DNA from: Longispora fulva
GTDB lineage: Bacteria; Actinomycetota; Actinomycetes; Mycobacteriales; Micromonosporaceae
Assembly: GCF_015751905.1 (NCBI RefSeq)
Contig: NZ_JADOUF010000001.1
Span: 4,836,001-4,900,000 of the forward strand
Direction of reading: 5' to 3'
DNA length: 64,000 nt
Below the pieces are notes generated by a model. That model ran no database searches. It had not been told where the DNA came from and was given only the letters and a program-made list of their open reading frames with translations. Both the position numbers and the translations under genes were made by a program. How positions within the stretch are numbered: the stretch's first letter is position 1; each line of letters begins with the position of its first letter. Positions 24,900-32,481 of the stretch are shown piece after piece.

Positions 24900-25185
24900 G
24901 CTTCTCCAGCCAGATCCACACCGACAGCGTCGTCAGCACGAGGGCGAAACCGAACCCCAGGTCCTCGACCGGGGCGTGCGCGATCCGCCAGCCGGTGATC
25001 GCACCGGGATCATATTGGACGATGCCCCGACCGGTGAGAATCCCGTTGGACAGGAGCTGGAAGAACACGATGATCGGGTACGTCGCCCAGAAGACGCGCC
25101 CCAGCAGCAGCCTGGTCCGCAGTACCCCCAGGTCGAGCAGGACCGCGCACAGCAGCCCGGTGCCGACGGCGGCCGTGTAGGTCAT
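24889..25185 (-). CDS. crtYd: Lycopene beta-cyclase subunit CrtYd
   Basis: 98 residues, three hydrophobic segments, with the motif G-R-I/R-V-F-W-A-T-Y-P-I-I-V-F-F-Q and Y-D-P-G-A-I-T-G-W-R-I. This is one half of the heterodimeric (CarR-like) lycopene cyclase of actinobacteria. P-V-E-D-L-G-F-G-F holds the conserved acidic pair. The ATG overlaps the crtYc stop (ATGA), giving equal synthesis. The longer open frame upstream is out of register with the family start. Confidence 0.9.
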   Translation of the reverse strand: MTYTAAVGTGLLCAVLLDLGVLRTRLLLGRVFWATYPIIVFFQLLSNGILTGRGIVQYDPGAITGWRIAHAPVEDLGFGFALVLTTLSVWIWLEKREH

Positions 25186-25493
25186 CTGGCCAGCACTTTC
25201 CTGACCGCCTCGTAGCCGAGGACCGCGCACAGCGGCACGACCAGGAAGAACAGGATCTCCTCCAGCGGCAGCCGGCCCGGCAGGGTGACGCCGAGCAGCT
25301 GGCCCGGGTCGTAGTGCCAGTGCCCGGCGGCGACGGCCGCGGCGTCCCAGCAGACGAAGACGGCCGCGACCGGCAGGACCGTGAGCGCGAGTCGCCGCCA
25401 GCGCCGGAGCACCCCGGTCCGCAGCACCGGCTCGAGCCAGATCGCCGCGGTCAGGCAGCCGGCGAGCACCAGCAGGTAGGACAGATGCCTCAA
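25182..25493 (-). CDS. crtYc: Lycopene beta-cyclase subunit CrtYc
   Basis: 103 residues, three membrane segments. It carries the partner motif W-D-A-A-A-V-A-A-G-H-W-H-Y-D-P and L-P-L-E-E-I-L-F-F-L-V-V-P of the split lycopene cyclase. Start is a TTG at 25493 overlapping the stop of the Rv2175c-like gene (TTGA); it gives the family N-terminus M-R-H-L-S-Y-L. The other carotenoid genes (crtB, crtI) are not in the window; the polyprenyl synthase at 22341 could supply precursor. Confidence 0.9.
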   Translation of the reverse strand: MRHLSYLLVLAGCLTAAIWLEPVLRTGVLRRWRRLALTVLPVAAVFVCWDAAAVAAGHWHYDPGQLLGVTLPGRLPLEEILFFLVVPLCAVLGYEAVRKVLAR

Positions 25494-25831
25494 AAGCCTG
25501 CGGCCTGTGCCCGGCGCTTGACCTCGGTGGACCGGTGGCTGAGCGCGGCGGCCGGCGTGCCCTCCAGGTACTCGTCAGGGGTATAGAGCCACCTGAGTGC
25601 TTCTTCGTCGTTGTACCCAGCATCACGCAAGAGGTTCAAAACACCCGGGAGGTGCTTGATCGCGAGCGGGGTCGCGAGCAGCTCGCTCGGCACCCGCAGC
25701 ACCCCGTCGCGGCGCACCGCGAGGATCTGCCCCTCCCGCAGCAACTGCCGCACCTTGAGGATCGGCAGGTCGAGCCGCTCGGACACGTCCGGCAGGGTCA
25801 GCCACTCGGCTGGCGAAATTTCCGTAGTCAC
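25490..25831 (-). CDS. Rv2175c-family DNA-binding protein
   Basis: 113 residues with a winged helix-turn-helix (~10-60; W-L-T-L-P-D-V-S-E-R-L ... V-R-Q-L-L-R-E-G-Q-I) and the family C-terminal helices (W-L-Y-T-P-D-E-Y-L-E-G-T-P). In M. tuberculosis the homologue is phosphorylated by the adjacent kinase PknL, which abolishes DNA binding. Here a PASTA kinase lies 630 bp away, divergent, with one small gene between, so the pairing is conserved. The first four codons contain two Thr. Confidence 0.88.
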   Translation of the reverse strand: MTTEISPAEWLTLPDVSERLDLPILKVRQLLREGQILAVRRDGVLRVPSELLATPLAIKHLPGVLNLLRDAGYNDEEALRWLYTPDEYLEGTPAAALSHRSTEVKRRAQAAGF

Positions 25832-25843
25832 CCCACAAGACTA
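25829..25843 (-). promoter_or_regulatory. Leaderless promoter of the Rv2175c-crtYcd-RNase operon
   Basis: TAGTCT (25838-25843, minus strand), 6 nt before the GTG at 25831. The overlaps downstream make this the likely promoter for four genes. Confidence 0.5.
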
Positions 25844-25895
25844 GGGCCTCCCCCAACTCCGCCTCTCGGGTTGGCCACTGGAAGGGATATTCGCC

Positions 25896-26408
25896 ATGAA
25901 CCTCCGTCGGGAAATCCGCGGAGTACTGCGCTCCGTCCGCTACGACCTGTTTCGCCGGGGCGCGCAGCCGGAGCACCCCACGCATCGAGGCATTGTGCTG
26001 CTGGGCCTGTCGTTGCTGGTCCTGACGGTGGCCGCCGCGTCGTACCTCACGGTGCTGGGCGTCGCGCACGCCGTCCGGGACGACTCCGCCGGCACCTCGG
26101 CGGCCGGCCGGCGGGACGGCGCCGAGATCCAGACCGACTCGGCGCTCGGCGGCCCGGCCGGGGCGGCACCTCGGGTCACGACGAGCCCGCGGCACCTGGT
26201 CACCCGTACCCCGGCGGCGCGGGCGACGACCGTCGTGCGGCCCGAGGAGCCGGTGCCGACGCCGGCCCGGACGTCCGCGGCGCCGACCCCGACGCCGGAG
26301 GGCAGCCCCACCCCGTCCCCCGCCCACAGCCCCTCGGCGAGCCCCAGCGCGAGCCCGACGCCCACCGCCACGGCGTCCCCCACGCCCACCGGCAGCGCGC
26401 ACCCGTGA
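25896..26408 (+). CDS. Single-pass membrane protein with Pro/Ser/Thr tail
   Basis: 170 residues from an ATG with GGAAGGG 8 nt upstream. The basic N-terminus (~1-30) is probably cytoplasmic, followed by one membrane helix (~32-55) and a ~110-residue tail rich in Pro, Ser, Thr and Ala. This layout suits an extracellular, possibly O-mannosylated region. It lies 55 bp before the PASTA kinase, so a link to envelope signalling is possible but unproven. No known domain. Confidence 0.7.
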   Translation: MNLRREIRGVLRSVRYDLFRRGAQPEHPTHRGIVLLGLSLLVLTVAAASYLTVLGVAHAVRDDSAGTSAAGRRDGAEIQTDSALGGPAGAAPRVTTSPRHLVTRTPAARATTVVRPEEPVPTPARTSAAPTPTPEGSPTPSPAHSPSASPSASPTPTATASPTPTGSAHP

Positions 26409-26450
26409 AGTCGACGGGCCGGGTGAGCCGACGGGCGTGCGCCCGGCCCG

Positions 26451-26466
26451 TACACTCGCGTGCGTG
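26451..26466 (+). promoter_or_regulatory. Leaderless promoter of pknL
   Basis: TACACT at 26451-26456, 7 nt before the GTG at 26464. It fixes the start 9 codons inside the longest open frame. Confidence 0.55.
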
Positions 26467-28302
26467 GACACGACTGTCGCCGACCCCCTGATCGGGGCAC
26501 TGCTGGACGAGCGGTACCGCATTCGCGGCCGGGTCGCCCGGGGCGGCATGGCGACCGTGTACCACGCGGTCGACGAACGCCTCGAGCGCACGATCGCAAT
26601 CAAGATCATCCATCCGACGCACGCGGGCAAGCGACAGTTCACCGACCGGTTCGAGCGCGAGGCGAAGATGATCGCCCGGCTCACCCACCCCAACATCGTC
26701 GCGGTGTACGACGAGGGCAGCCACGACGGCCTGCCCTACCTGGTGATGGAGTACGTGAAGGGCCGCACCCTGCGCGACGTGCTCAACGACAGGGTCCGGC
26801 TGGCGGCCGACGAGGCGCTGGGCATCATGGCCTCGGTGCTCGCCGCCCTGGCCGCCGCGCACCGCGCCGGGCTGGTGCACCGTGACGTCAAGCCGGAGAA
26901 CGTGCTGTTGTCCGACGACGGCCAGGTCAAGGTCGCCGACTTCGGGCTCGCCCGCGCCGTCGAGGCCAGCGGCGAGGAGAACACCGCGAGCGGCCAACTG
27001 CTCGCCACCGTCGCCTACGTGGCCCCGGAGCTGGTCTCCGAGGGGTACGCGGACCCGCGCGCCGACGTATACTCCGCCGGCATCATGCTCTACGAACTCC
27101 TCACCGGCCACGTCCCCTACGAGGGCGCGCAGGCCGTCGACGTCGCCTGGCAGCACGTGGAGCGCGACGTGCCGGCCCCGTCGCGGACCGTGCCGGAGAT
27201 CTCCGCCGGCCTCGACGAGCTCGTCGCCCGGGCCACCCGCCGCGACCCCGGCGCGCGGCCCACCGACGCCGGGGCGCTGCTCGCCGAGCTCAGCGCGGCC
27301 CGCGAGGACCTCGGGGCCCCGCGCCCGGCGGTCGCCCGGCACCACCCGGTCCCGCCGCCGACCGCGCCCCCGCTGGCGAATACGGCCTTCACGGCGCTGA
27401 TCCCGATGGCCCGGCGGGTGGCGCGCCGGCCACCGTTCGCGGTCATCGCGGCCGTGGTCGTGATCGGGCTGCTTGTGGCTCTGGGCGGCTGGTGGTTCGG
27501 CGCCGGCCGTTACACCGAGACCCCGGCGCTGATCAACCTGGTGCAGGCCGACGCGCAGGCCCGGGCGGCGAAGGCCGGGTTCTCCCTGAAGGCCGTGGAG
27601 GGCTTCAGCGAGACCGCGCCGGTCGGCACCGTCGTCGCCCAGCGGCCGAAGGCCACGGAGTCGATCCTGCGGGGCGGCACGATCGTGGTCACGGTCTCCA
27701 AGGGGCCCGAGCGTCACACCGTCCCGGCCGACATCATCGGCATGGACGCCGACGAGGCGATGAAGGCGCTGGCGGGGCAGACGTTCAAGGTGACCCGGAG
27801 CCAGGGGTACAGCGCCACGGTCGCGGCCGGGAAGGTCACGGCCGTCGATCCGCCGGCCGGCGCCGTGCTGCCCGCCGGCGCGTCCGTCGGTGTCGTGGTC
27901 AGCAAGGGTCCGCCGCCGATCACGGTGCCCAGCGTGGTGGGCAAGAAGGTCGAGGACGCCAAGCGCGAGCTGGAGAAGCTCGGGCTGGTCGTGCGGACCA
28001 CTGTCGTGAACAACGACCAGGTGGCCAAGGACAAGGTGGTCGGCCAGGACCCGGTCAGCGGCACGGGCGTGGAGGCCAACGCGACGGTGACCCTGAGCGT
28101 GAGCGCCGGGCCGCCGGTGGTGGCGGTGCCCGACGTGGGCGGGATGACGTTCGACGAGGCGAAGAAGACGCTGGAGTCGGTGGGGTTGGTCGCGGTCAAG
28201 GCGTTCAACTGGCCGGGTGGGCGCAACACGGTCTACACCCAGTCGCCGGGTGCCAATCAGCAGGTGATGAAGGGGTCGACGGTCTCACTCTGGCTCTACT
28301 GA
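26464..28302 (+). CDS. pknL: Ser/Thr protein kinase with four PASTA domains (PknL-like)
   Basis: 612 residues. Kinase domain ~18-275 with glycine loop V-A-R-G-G-M-A-T-V, Lys47, catalytic H-R-D (139-141) with K-P-E-N, and D-F-G (159-161). A juxtamembrane Pro-rich linker leads to one membrane helix (~324-343) and four extracellular PASTA repeats (~350-612), which in related kinases bind muropeptides or lipid II. Its likely substrate is the Rv2175c-like protein encoded divergently nearby. A hairpin terminator follows the stop by 0 bp. Confidence 0.94.
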   Translation: MDTTVADPLIGALLDERYRIRGRVARGGMATVYHAVDERLERTIAIKIIHPTHAGKRQFTDRFEREAKMIARLTHPNIVAVYDEGSHDGLPYLVMEYVKGRTLRDVLNDRVRLAADEALGIMASVLAALAAAHRAGLVHRDVKPENVLLSDDGQVKVADFGLARAVEASGEENTASGQLLATVAYVAPELVSEGYADPRADVYSAGIMLYELLTGHVPYEGAQAVDVAWQHVERDVPAPSRTVPEISAGLDELVARATRRDPGARPTDAGALLAELSAAREDLGAPRPAVARHHPVPPPTAPPLANTAFTALIPMARRVARRPPFAVIAAVVVIGLLVALGGWWFGAGRYTETPALINLVQADAQARAAKAGFSLKAVEGFSETAPVGTVVAQRPKATESILRGGTIVVTVSKGPERHTVPADIIGMDADEAMKALAGQTFKVTRSQGYSATVAAGKVTAVDPPAGAVLPAGASVGVVVSKGPPPITVPSVVGKKVEDAKRELEKLGLVVRTTVVNNDQVAKDKVVGQDPVSGTGVEANATVTLSVSAGPPVVAVPDVGGMTFDEAKKTLESVGLVAVKAFNWPGGRNTVYTQSPGANQQVMKGSTVSLWLY

Positions 28303-28342
28303 CCCGGGAGGGCCACCGAGGAGGGCGGCCTTCCCGGGCTTT
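28303..28342 (+). terminator. Terminator after pknL
   Basis: 12 bp stem with one G-U pair: arms 28303-28314 and 28327-28338, then CTTT. It lies against the stop codon. Confidence 0.75.
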
Positions 28343-28354
28343 GATGCTCGGCGG

Positions 28355-28840
28355 TCAGCAGCCGCAGGTGTAGTAGAGGATGTCCCAGTGGGTGCCCTCG
28401 TCGGTGTACAGGTTCCCCGACGGCGCCTTCCACTGGTCGCCCCAGCCGGGGATCACGCCGACGTGCGAGTAGTGCCCCTTGATGTAGTTGGTCACGCAGG
28501 TCGTCTTGCTGACGTCGACCTTGTAGCCGTTCCAGTGGCTGTAGGTGCCGGAGGAGTGGCCGGTCTCGGTGCCGCCGGTGATGTTGATGGCGCAGCCGCT
28601 GATCCGCTTGAACGTGATGATCCCGCTGACGGTGGACTGGTTGATCTGCTCGTACGAGGTGCAGGTGGAGTTGTTGCGGTCGGTGCAGCCCCCGCTGGAG
28701 GAGTGCGTGATGCCGGCGGCCGACAGCTGGCTGGCGGCCTGGGCCTGGGTGAGTTTGGTGGCGGCGAAGGCCGGGCTGGCGAACCCGACGGTGGCGGCGA
28801 CCGCGACGGCGACAATCGTCAGTGCTCTATGTATCCGCAT
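28355..28840 (-). CDS. Secreted M15-like (D,D-peptidase-type) protein
   Basis: 161 residues from the ATG at 28840. A clear signal peptide ends A-F-A-A near residue 27. The mature part has six Cys. S-H-W-N-G-Y-K-V-D fits the His-x6-Asp part of the M15/VanY zinc site, and D-E-G-T-H-W-D fits the second part (Glu-x2-His). It belongs to a widespread family of small secreted actinobacterial proteins usually left unannotated. A cell-wall peptidase or lytic role is my inference from the residue pattern, not a demonstrated function. Confidence 0.75.
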   Translation of the reverse strand: MRIHRALTIVAVAVAATVGFASPAFAATKLTQAQAASQLSAAGITHSSSGGCTDRNNSTCTSYEQINQSTVSGIITFKRISGCAINITGGTETGHSSGTYSHWNGYKVDVSKTTCVTNYIKGHYSHVGVIPGWGDQWKAPSGNLYTDEGTHWDILYYTCGC

Positions 28841-28989
28841 GCGCCCGACCGTAGGGCCGGGCGGGTAAAGGCCGAATGGGGCGAAGGGTAAACATCTGAA
28901 CAGGACGCGGTAATACATCGAGGGACGAATGCGGCCAGCCGAACGGATGATGCCCTCTGACCTGCGCGAACCCTTGACGAGACTCCACC

Positions 28990-29024
28990 CTTAGGGCATC
29001 CTTGCTTAGGCCAGGCTAAGCGAA
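28990..29024 (+). promoter_or_regulatory. DtxR/IdeR-type iron box upstream of bfd
   Basis: TTAGGCCAGGCTAAGCGAA at 29006-29024 matches 15 of 19 bases of the mycobacterial IdeR consensus. A second partial element, CCTTAGGG, lies at 28990-28997. The main site ends 11 bp before the bfd start, overlapping the promoter, so iron-dependent control by a DtxR-family protein is expected. Confidence 0.72.
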
Positions 29025-29035
29025 GGGGTGATTCC

Positions 29036-29221
29036 GTGTTCGTCTGCATCTGCGCGCGGGTGCGCGAGTGCGAGGTCCGCGACGCGATCCGCTTCGGTGC
29101 CCGCTGCGAGGAGAGCGTCGGGGACGCGTGCGGCGCGGGTACCGGCTGCGGCTCCTGCCTCGACCGGATCGCGGACCTGATCAGCGAGGAACAGCCAGCT
29201 TTGGCTACCCTTAGCGCGTAA
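29036..29221 (+). CDS. bfd: Bacterioferritin-associated ferredoxin
   Basis: 61 residues with the Bfd [2Fe-2S] pattern: C-I-C near the N-terminus (Cys4, Cys6) and C-G-x-G-T-G-C-G-S-C in the second half. It delivers electrons to the haem of bacterioferritin to release stored iron. The GTG start follows AAGGGG. The bfr gene begins 52 bp downstream, so the release and storage functions sit side by side. Confidence 0.9.
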   Translation: MFVCICARVRECEVRDAIRFGARCEESVGDACGAGTGCGSCLDRIADLISEEQPALATLSA

Positions 29222-29237
29222 TTGCCTACCCTTAGCG
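29201..29237 (+). promoter_or_regulatory. Two identical half-sites 21 bp apart before bfr
   Basis: CTACCCTTAGCG occurs at 29205-29216 and again at 29226-29237, exactly two helical turns apart. Each resembles the right half of an iron box (GGCTAACCTAA). They span the bfd stop and lie 24 bp before the bfr -10 hexamer, a suitable place for an activator or repressor. Confidence 0.55.
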
Positions 29238-29260
29238 ACGGAGTCGGACACCGGGGGCCT

Positions 29261-29276
29261 TATCCTGCTGATCATG
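29261..29276 (+). promoter_or_regulatory. Leaderless promoter of bfr
   Basis: TATCCT at 29261-29266, 7 nt before the ATG at 29274; gives bfr its own promoter behind the tandem half-sites. Confidence 0.55.
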
Positions 29277-29753
29277 CAGGGAGATCCCACAGTCATCGAG
29301 TTCCTCAACGAGCAGCTCACCGCCGAACTGACGGCCATCAACCAGTACTTCCTCCACTCGAAGATGCAGGAGAACTGGGGCTACACCAAGCTGGCCGCGT
29401 TCACCCGGCACGAGTCCATCGACGAGATGAAGCACGCCGACAAGATCACGGACCGGATCCTGTTCCTCGACGGGCTGCCGAACTACCAGCGGCTGTTCCC
29501 GCTGCGGATCGGCGAGAGCGTCCCGGAGATGTTCCAGTGCGACATGCTCGTCGAGCAGGAGGCCATCACCCGGCTCCGCAAGGGCATCGAGTACATGCGC
29601 AAGGTCGGTGACGTCACGTCCGCGACCCTGTTCGAGGCGATCCTCGCCGACGAGGAGCACCACATCGACTACCTGGAGACCCAGCTCGCGCTGATCGAGT
29701 CGCTGGGGCTGCCGCTGTATCTGCAGAACGTGACCGAGCACCCGGAGGCGTAA
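29274..29753 (+). CDS. bfr: Bacterioferritin
   Basis: 159 residues, normal length. All di-iron ferroxidase ligands are in place (Glu18, Glu51, His54, Glu94, Glu127, His130) and Met52, the axial haem ligand, is present, so this is a haem-containing bacterioferritin rather than a ferritin. It forms 24-subunit shells that oxidise and store iron in the cytoplasm. Pairing with bfd and iron-box sequences points to iron-regulated expression. Confidence 0.97.
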   Translation: MQGDPTVIEFLNEQLTAELTAINQYFLHSKMQENWGYTKLAAFTRHESIDEMKHADKITDRILFLDGLPNYQRLFPLRIGESVPEMFQCDMLVEQEAITRLRKGIEYMRKVGDVTSATLFEAILADEEHHIDYLETQLALIESLGLPLYLQNVTEHPEA

Positions 29754-29764
29754 CCGGGTCCGTG

Positions 29765-29796
29765 CGTGGGCGACGACCGGTTGGTCGTCGCCCACG
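29765..29796. terminator. Hairpin between bfr and the ABC ATPase gene
   Basis: Perfect 14 bp stem (29765-29778 and 29783-29796) with a GGTT loop. No T-run; a strong pause or terminator between convergent genes. Confidence 0.75.
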
Positions 29797-29840
29797 ACGC
29801 GTTTCCGGGTACCGCGCGGGGCCGGCCAGCAGCGCCGGGC

Positions 29841-30788
29841 TCAGGAGCCGCCGTACAGCCGGGCGATCACGTCCTCGATCTCCGGCTCCACCACCGACAG
29901 GTCGCGCAACGCCACCACCGCCGCCAGCCGGCCCACCACCTCGCCGACCGTCGCCCCGTCCACCTCGAGCCGGACCCGGGCCCCGTCGACCTCCACCACC
30001 CGCGCCCCCGGGATCTCCAACCCCGCCGGCCAGGGCGACTCCAGATCGGCGACGATGCCGCGCCGGGAGTCGTACCGGGCGTGCAGCGCCTCCAGGGATC
30101 CGTCGTGCACCACCCGGCCGTGGTCGATCACGACGAGGCGTTCGCAGAGTTTCTCGATGTCGGCCAGGTCGTGGGTGGTGAGCACGATCGTGGTGTCGCC
30201 GGTCGCGCCCAGCTCCGCCAGGAAGCCGCGGACGGCCTGCTTGCTCATCACGTCCAGCCCGATGGTCGGCTCGTCGAGGAACAGCACCTCGGGGCCGTGC
30301 AGCAGGGCCGCGGTGATCTCCCCGCGCATCCGCTGGCCGAGGGACAGCTGGCGGACCGGGGTGTCGAGGAACTCGTCGAGGTCGAGCAGCACCCGGCAGT
30401 TCTTCAGCCGGGCGGCGTGTTCGGCCGGTGGCACGCGGTACACGTGGCGGAGCAGGTCGAAGGAGTCGCGCAGCGGCAGGTCCCACCACAGCTGGGACCG
30501 CTGGCCGAACACCGAGCCGATCCGCCGGGCCAGGGTGGTGCGCTGCGGGACCGGGTTCAGGCCGCAGACGCTGACCTGGCCGGCCGAGGGGGTCATGATG
30601 CCGGTGAGGATCTTCAGGGTGGTGGACTTGCCGGCCCCGTTCGGGCCGATGTAGCCGAGCAGTTCGCCCCGGTCGATGGCCAGGTCGACGCCGTCAACGG
30701 CGGGCACGGTGACCGCCTCACGGCGGAACCGGCCGACCTTCTTGCGAACCGTGAAGTCCTTCCGCAGTCCTCGGGTCTCAATGATCAT
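29841..30788 (-). CDS. ABC transporter ATP-binding protein
   Basis: 315 residues. Walker A G-P-N-G-A-G-K-S-T (~45-53), signature L-S-L-G-Q-R-M-R-G-E, Walker B V-L-F-L-D-E-P-T and the switch His in L-T-T-H-D. The extra C-terminal ~80 residues are typical of ABC-2 exporter ATPases. The ATG at 30788 overlaps the stop of the permease gene. With the two permeases it forms one exporter; the substrate is unknown. Confidence 0.92.
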   Translation of the reverse strand: MIIETRGLRKDFTVRKKVGRFRREAVTVPAVDGVDLAIDRGELLGYIGPNGAGKSTTLKILTGIMTPSAGQVSVCGLNPVPQRTTLARRIGSVFGQRSQLWWDLPLRDSFDLLRHVYRVPPAEHAARLKNCRVLLDLDEFLDTPVRQLSLGQRMRGEITAALLHGPEVLFLDEPTIGLDVMSKQAVRGFLAELGATGDTTIVLTTHDLADIEKLCERLVVIDHGRVVHDGSLEALHARYDSRRGIVADLESPWPAGLEIPGARVVEVDGARVRLEVDGATVGEVVGRLAAVVALRDLSVVEPEIEDVIARLYGGS

Positions 30789-31582
30789 GATCCGGTACTC
30801 CCGTAGTGACGGAGCCCGGCCCGCCAGACCGTCCGGGCGAGCAGGAAGGCGAGCAGCGCGACGGCGGGCGAGGCCCACCGCAGCGGGTCCGGTACGCCGA
30901 GCGGGTCCGAGCGGCCCAGCAGCGCGAGCGCCGGCAGGTACGCGACTGTGGCGAAGCCCAGCCCGTAGGCGAACACGCCCCGGAACCAGCCGCCGAACAT
31001 GCTGGTCGGGTAGTTGGTGAAGTCCCTGCCACCGTACGTGAACGCGCTGCCCACGTCGCCGGAGTCCACCCACCAGAAGGCCAGCGCCGCGAAGACGACG
31101 AACACCGACCCGAAGAAGACGGCCCCGGCGATCGGCGCGACGACGGCCAGCACCACAGCGCCCGGGGTCCAGACCACCGGGGCCACGGTCAGCGCGACCC
31201 CGTAGAAGACCAGGGCCTGGACGATCCGGCCGAGGCGGCGGCTGGCGAAGTCGAGCACCAGGAGCTGGAGCAGGGCGGACATCGGGCGGAGCAGGACGGT
31301 GTCGAGGAGGCCGGTGCGGACGTACACCTTGAGGCGTTCGATCTCGCCGACGAGGCCGTCGGCCAGGCTGAACGCGACCACGGACAGGGCCGTGATCAGG
31401 ATGACCTCCGTCCAGGCGAAGCCGCCGAGGGACCGGGTGACCCGGAACAGCATGAAGATCGCCCCGATGTCCACGGCCGCCAGGATCGTGGCGGTGACCA
31501 GGTCGAGGGCGAAGGAGGCGCGGTACTGGGCCTGGCCGCGCACCGTGGCCGCCAGTACCCGCAGATAGGGGTTGTCAGCCAC
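30785..31582 (-). CDS. ABC-2 type permease subunit
   Basis: 265 residues, six predicted membrane helices. It has the L-x-T-G-x-L-D-T-V-L-L-R-P stretch near residue 95 and the S-x-x-F-Y/P-G motif region late in the protein, as in the COG3694 group of two-component ABC-2 permeases. The GTG start overlaps the other permease gene by 8 bp, and its stop overlaps the ATPase start. Confidence 0.88.
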   Translation of the reverse strand: MADNPYLRVLAATVRGQAQYRASFALDLVTATILAAVDIGAIFMLFRVTRSLGGFAWTEVILITALSVVAFSLADGLVGEIERLKVYVRTGLLDTVLLRPMSALLQLLVLDFASRRLGRIVQALVFYGVALTVAPVVWTPGAVVLAVVAPIAGAVFFGSVFVVFAALAFWWVDSGDVGSAFTYGGRDFTNYPTSMFGGWFRGVFAYGLGFATVAYLPALALLGRSDPLGVPDPLRWASPAVALLAFLLARTVWRAGLRHYGSTGS

Positions 31583-32393
31583 CCTGCACCACCAGCCTGC
31601 GCAGCGCCCGGGCCTGCACCAGCCTGCACACCCCGAACAGCACCACCAGCCAGCCGGCCTGCATCCCGAGCACCTCCCAGGACCGCTTCTCCACGATCAC
31701 GTCCAGCGGCCCCTGGAACAGCAGCGGGAACGGCGTGAGGTGCAGGAACGCCGCCACGCCGTCCGGCCAGAGTTCGACGGGGAACTGCAGCCCGCCGAAC
31801 AGCCCCGACATCAGCACCCAGGCCGTCCACACGCCCCGGATGTCCAGGAGCCAGAAACACACGAGCGCGATGAGGTACCGCAGGCAGAAGCACAGTGCCG
31901 TCGACAGCACCAGCGCCACCGCGAACAACGCGTAGGTCCACGGATGACGCGGCAGGTACAGGGTGAAGAACGTCGCGCCGACCGCGATCGGGAACGCGAA
32001 CCGGATCAGCATCGAGTAAAGGAATCGTCCGGACTCCGTGGCCGCCGCGCCCAGCATCAGGTCCACCGGCCGGACCAGGTCGGAGACCACGTTGCCGGTC
32101 CGTATCTGCTGCACCAGGTCCGGCTGGCCCCACACGTTGATGACGCCGATGATGCCCTGCGAGACCCACATGTACGTCGCGAGCTGCGACCGGTCGTAGC
32201 CCAGCACGGTCCCCCCGACCCCGGCCGCGACTGTGAGGAACACGTAACACTTGAGGAACCCGAAGACCGAGTTGGTGAACGCCATGGCGAACGTGGCCTG
32301 CGTATAGGTAGAAAATCGTCTATAACCTGCCCCTGCGAGGGCCAGAAAGGCTCGTAACGAACCGGCCGGAATACTGGCGGCGGGTGCGGTCAC
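31575..32393 (-). CDS. ABC-2 type permease subunit (partner)
   Basis: 272 residues, about six membrane helices. It has the matching R-T-G-N-V-V-S-D-L-V-R-P-V-D motif and belongs to the COG4587-like partner group. The GTG at 32393 has AGGAGGG upstream, so it is first in the three-gene exporter operon. The 88 bp gap to the divergent WG-repeat gene should carry both promoters. Confidence 0.88.
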   Translation of the reverse strand: MTAPAASIPAGSLRAFLALAGAGYRRFSTYTQATFAMAFTNSVFGFLKCYVFLTVAAGVGGTVLGYDRSQLATYMWVSQGIIGVINVWGQPDLVQQIRTGNVVSDLVRPVDLMLGAAATESGRFLYSMLIRFAFPIAVGATFFTLYLPRHPWTYALFAVALVLSTALCFCLRYLIALVCFWLLDIRGVWTAWVLMSGLFGGLQFPVELWPDGVAAFLHLTPFPLLFQGPLDVIVEKRSWEVLGMQAGWLVVLFGVCRLVQARALRRLVVQGG

Positions 32394-32481
32394 GCTTTAC
32401 CCTCCTATCGACACACAAGCGGCCGAGCCTACGCCGCGCGGTGTCTCCCCGTCAGGCTAATTTTCGCAGGGTGCGTGCGGC

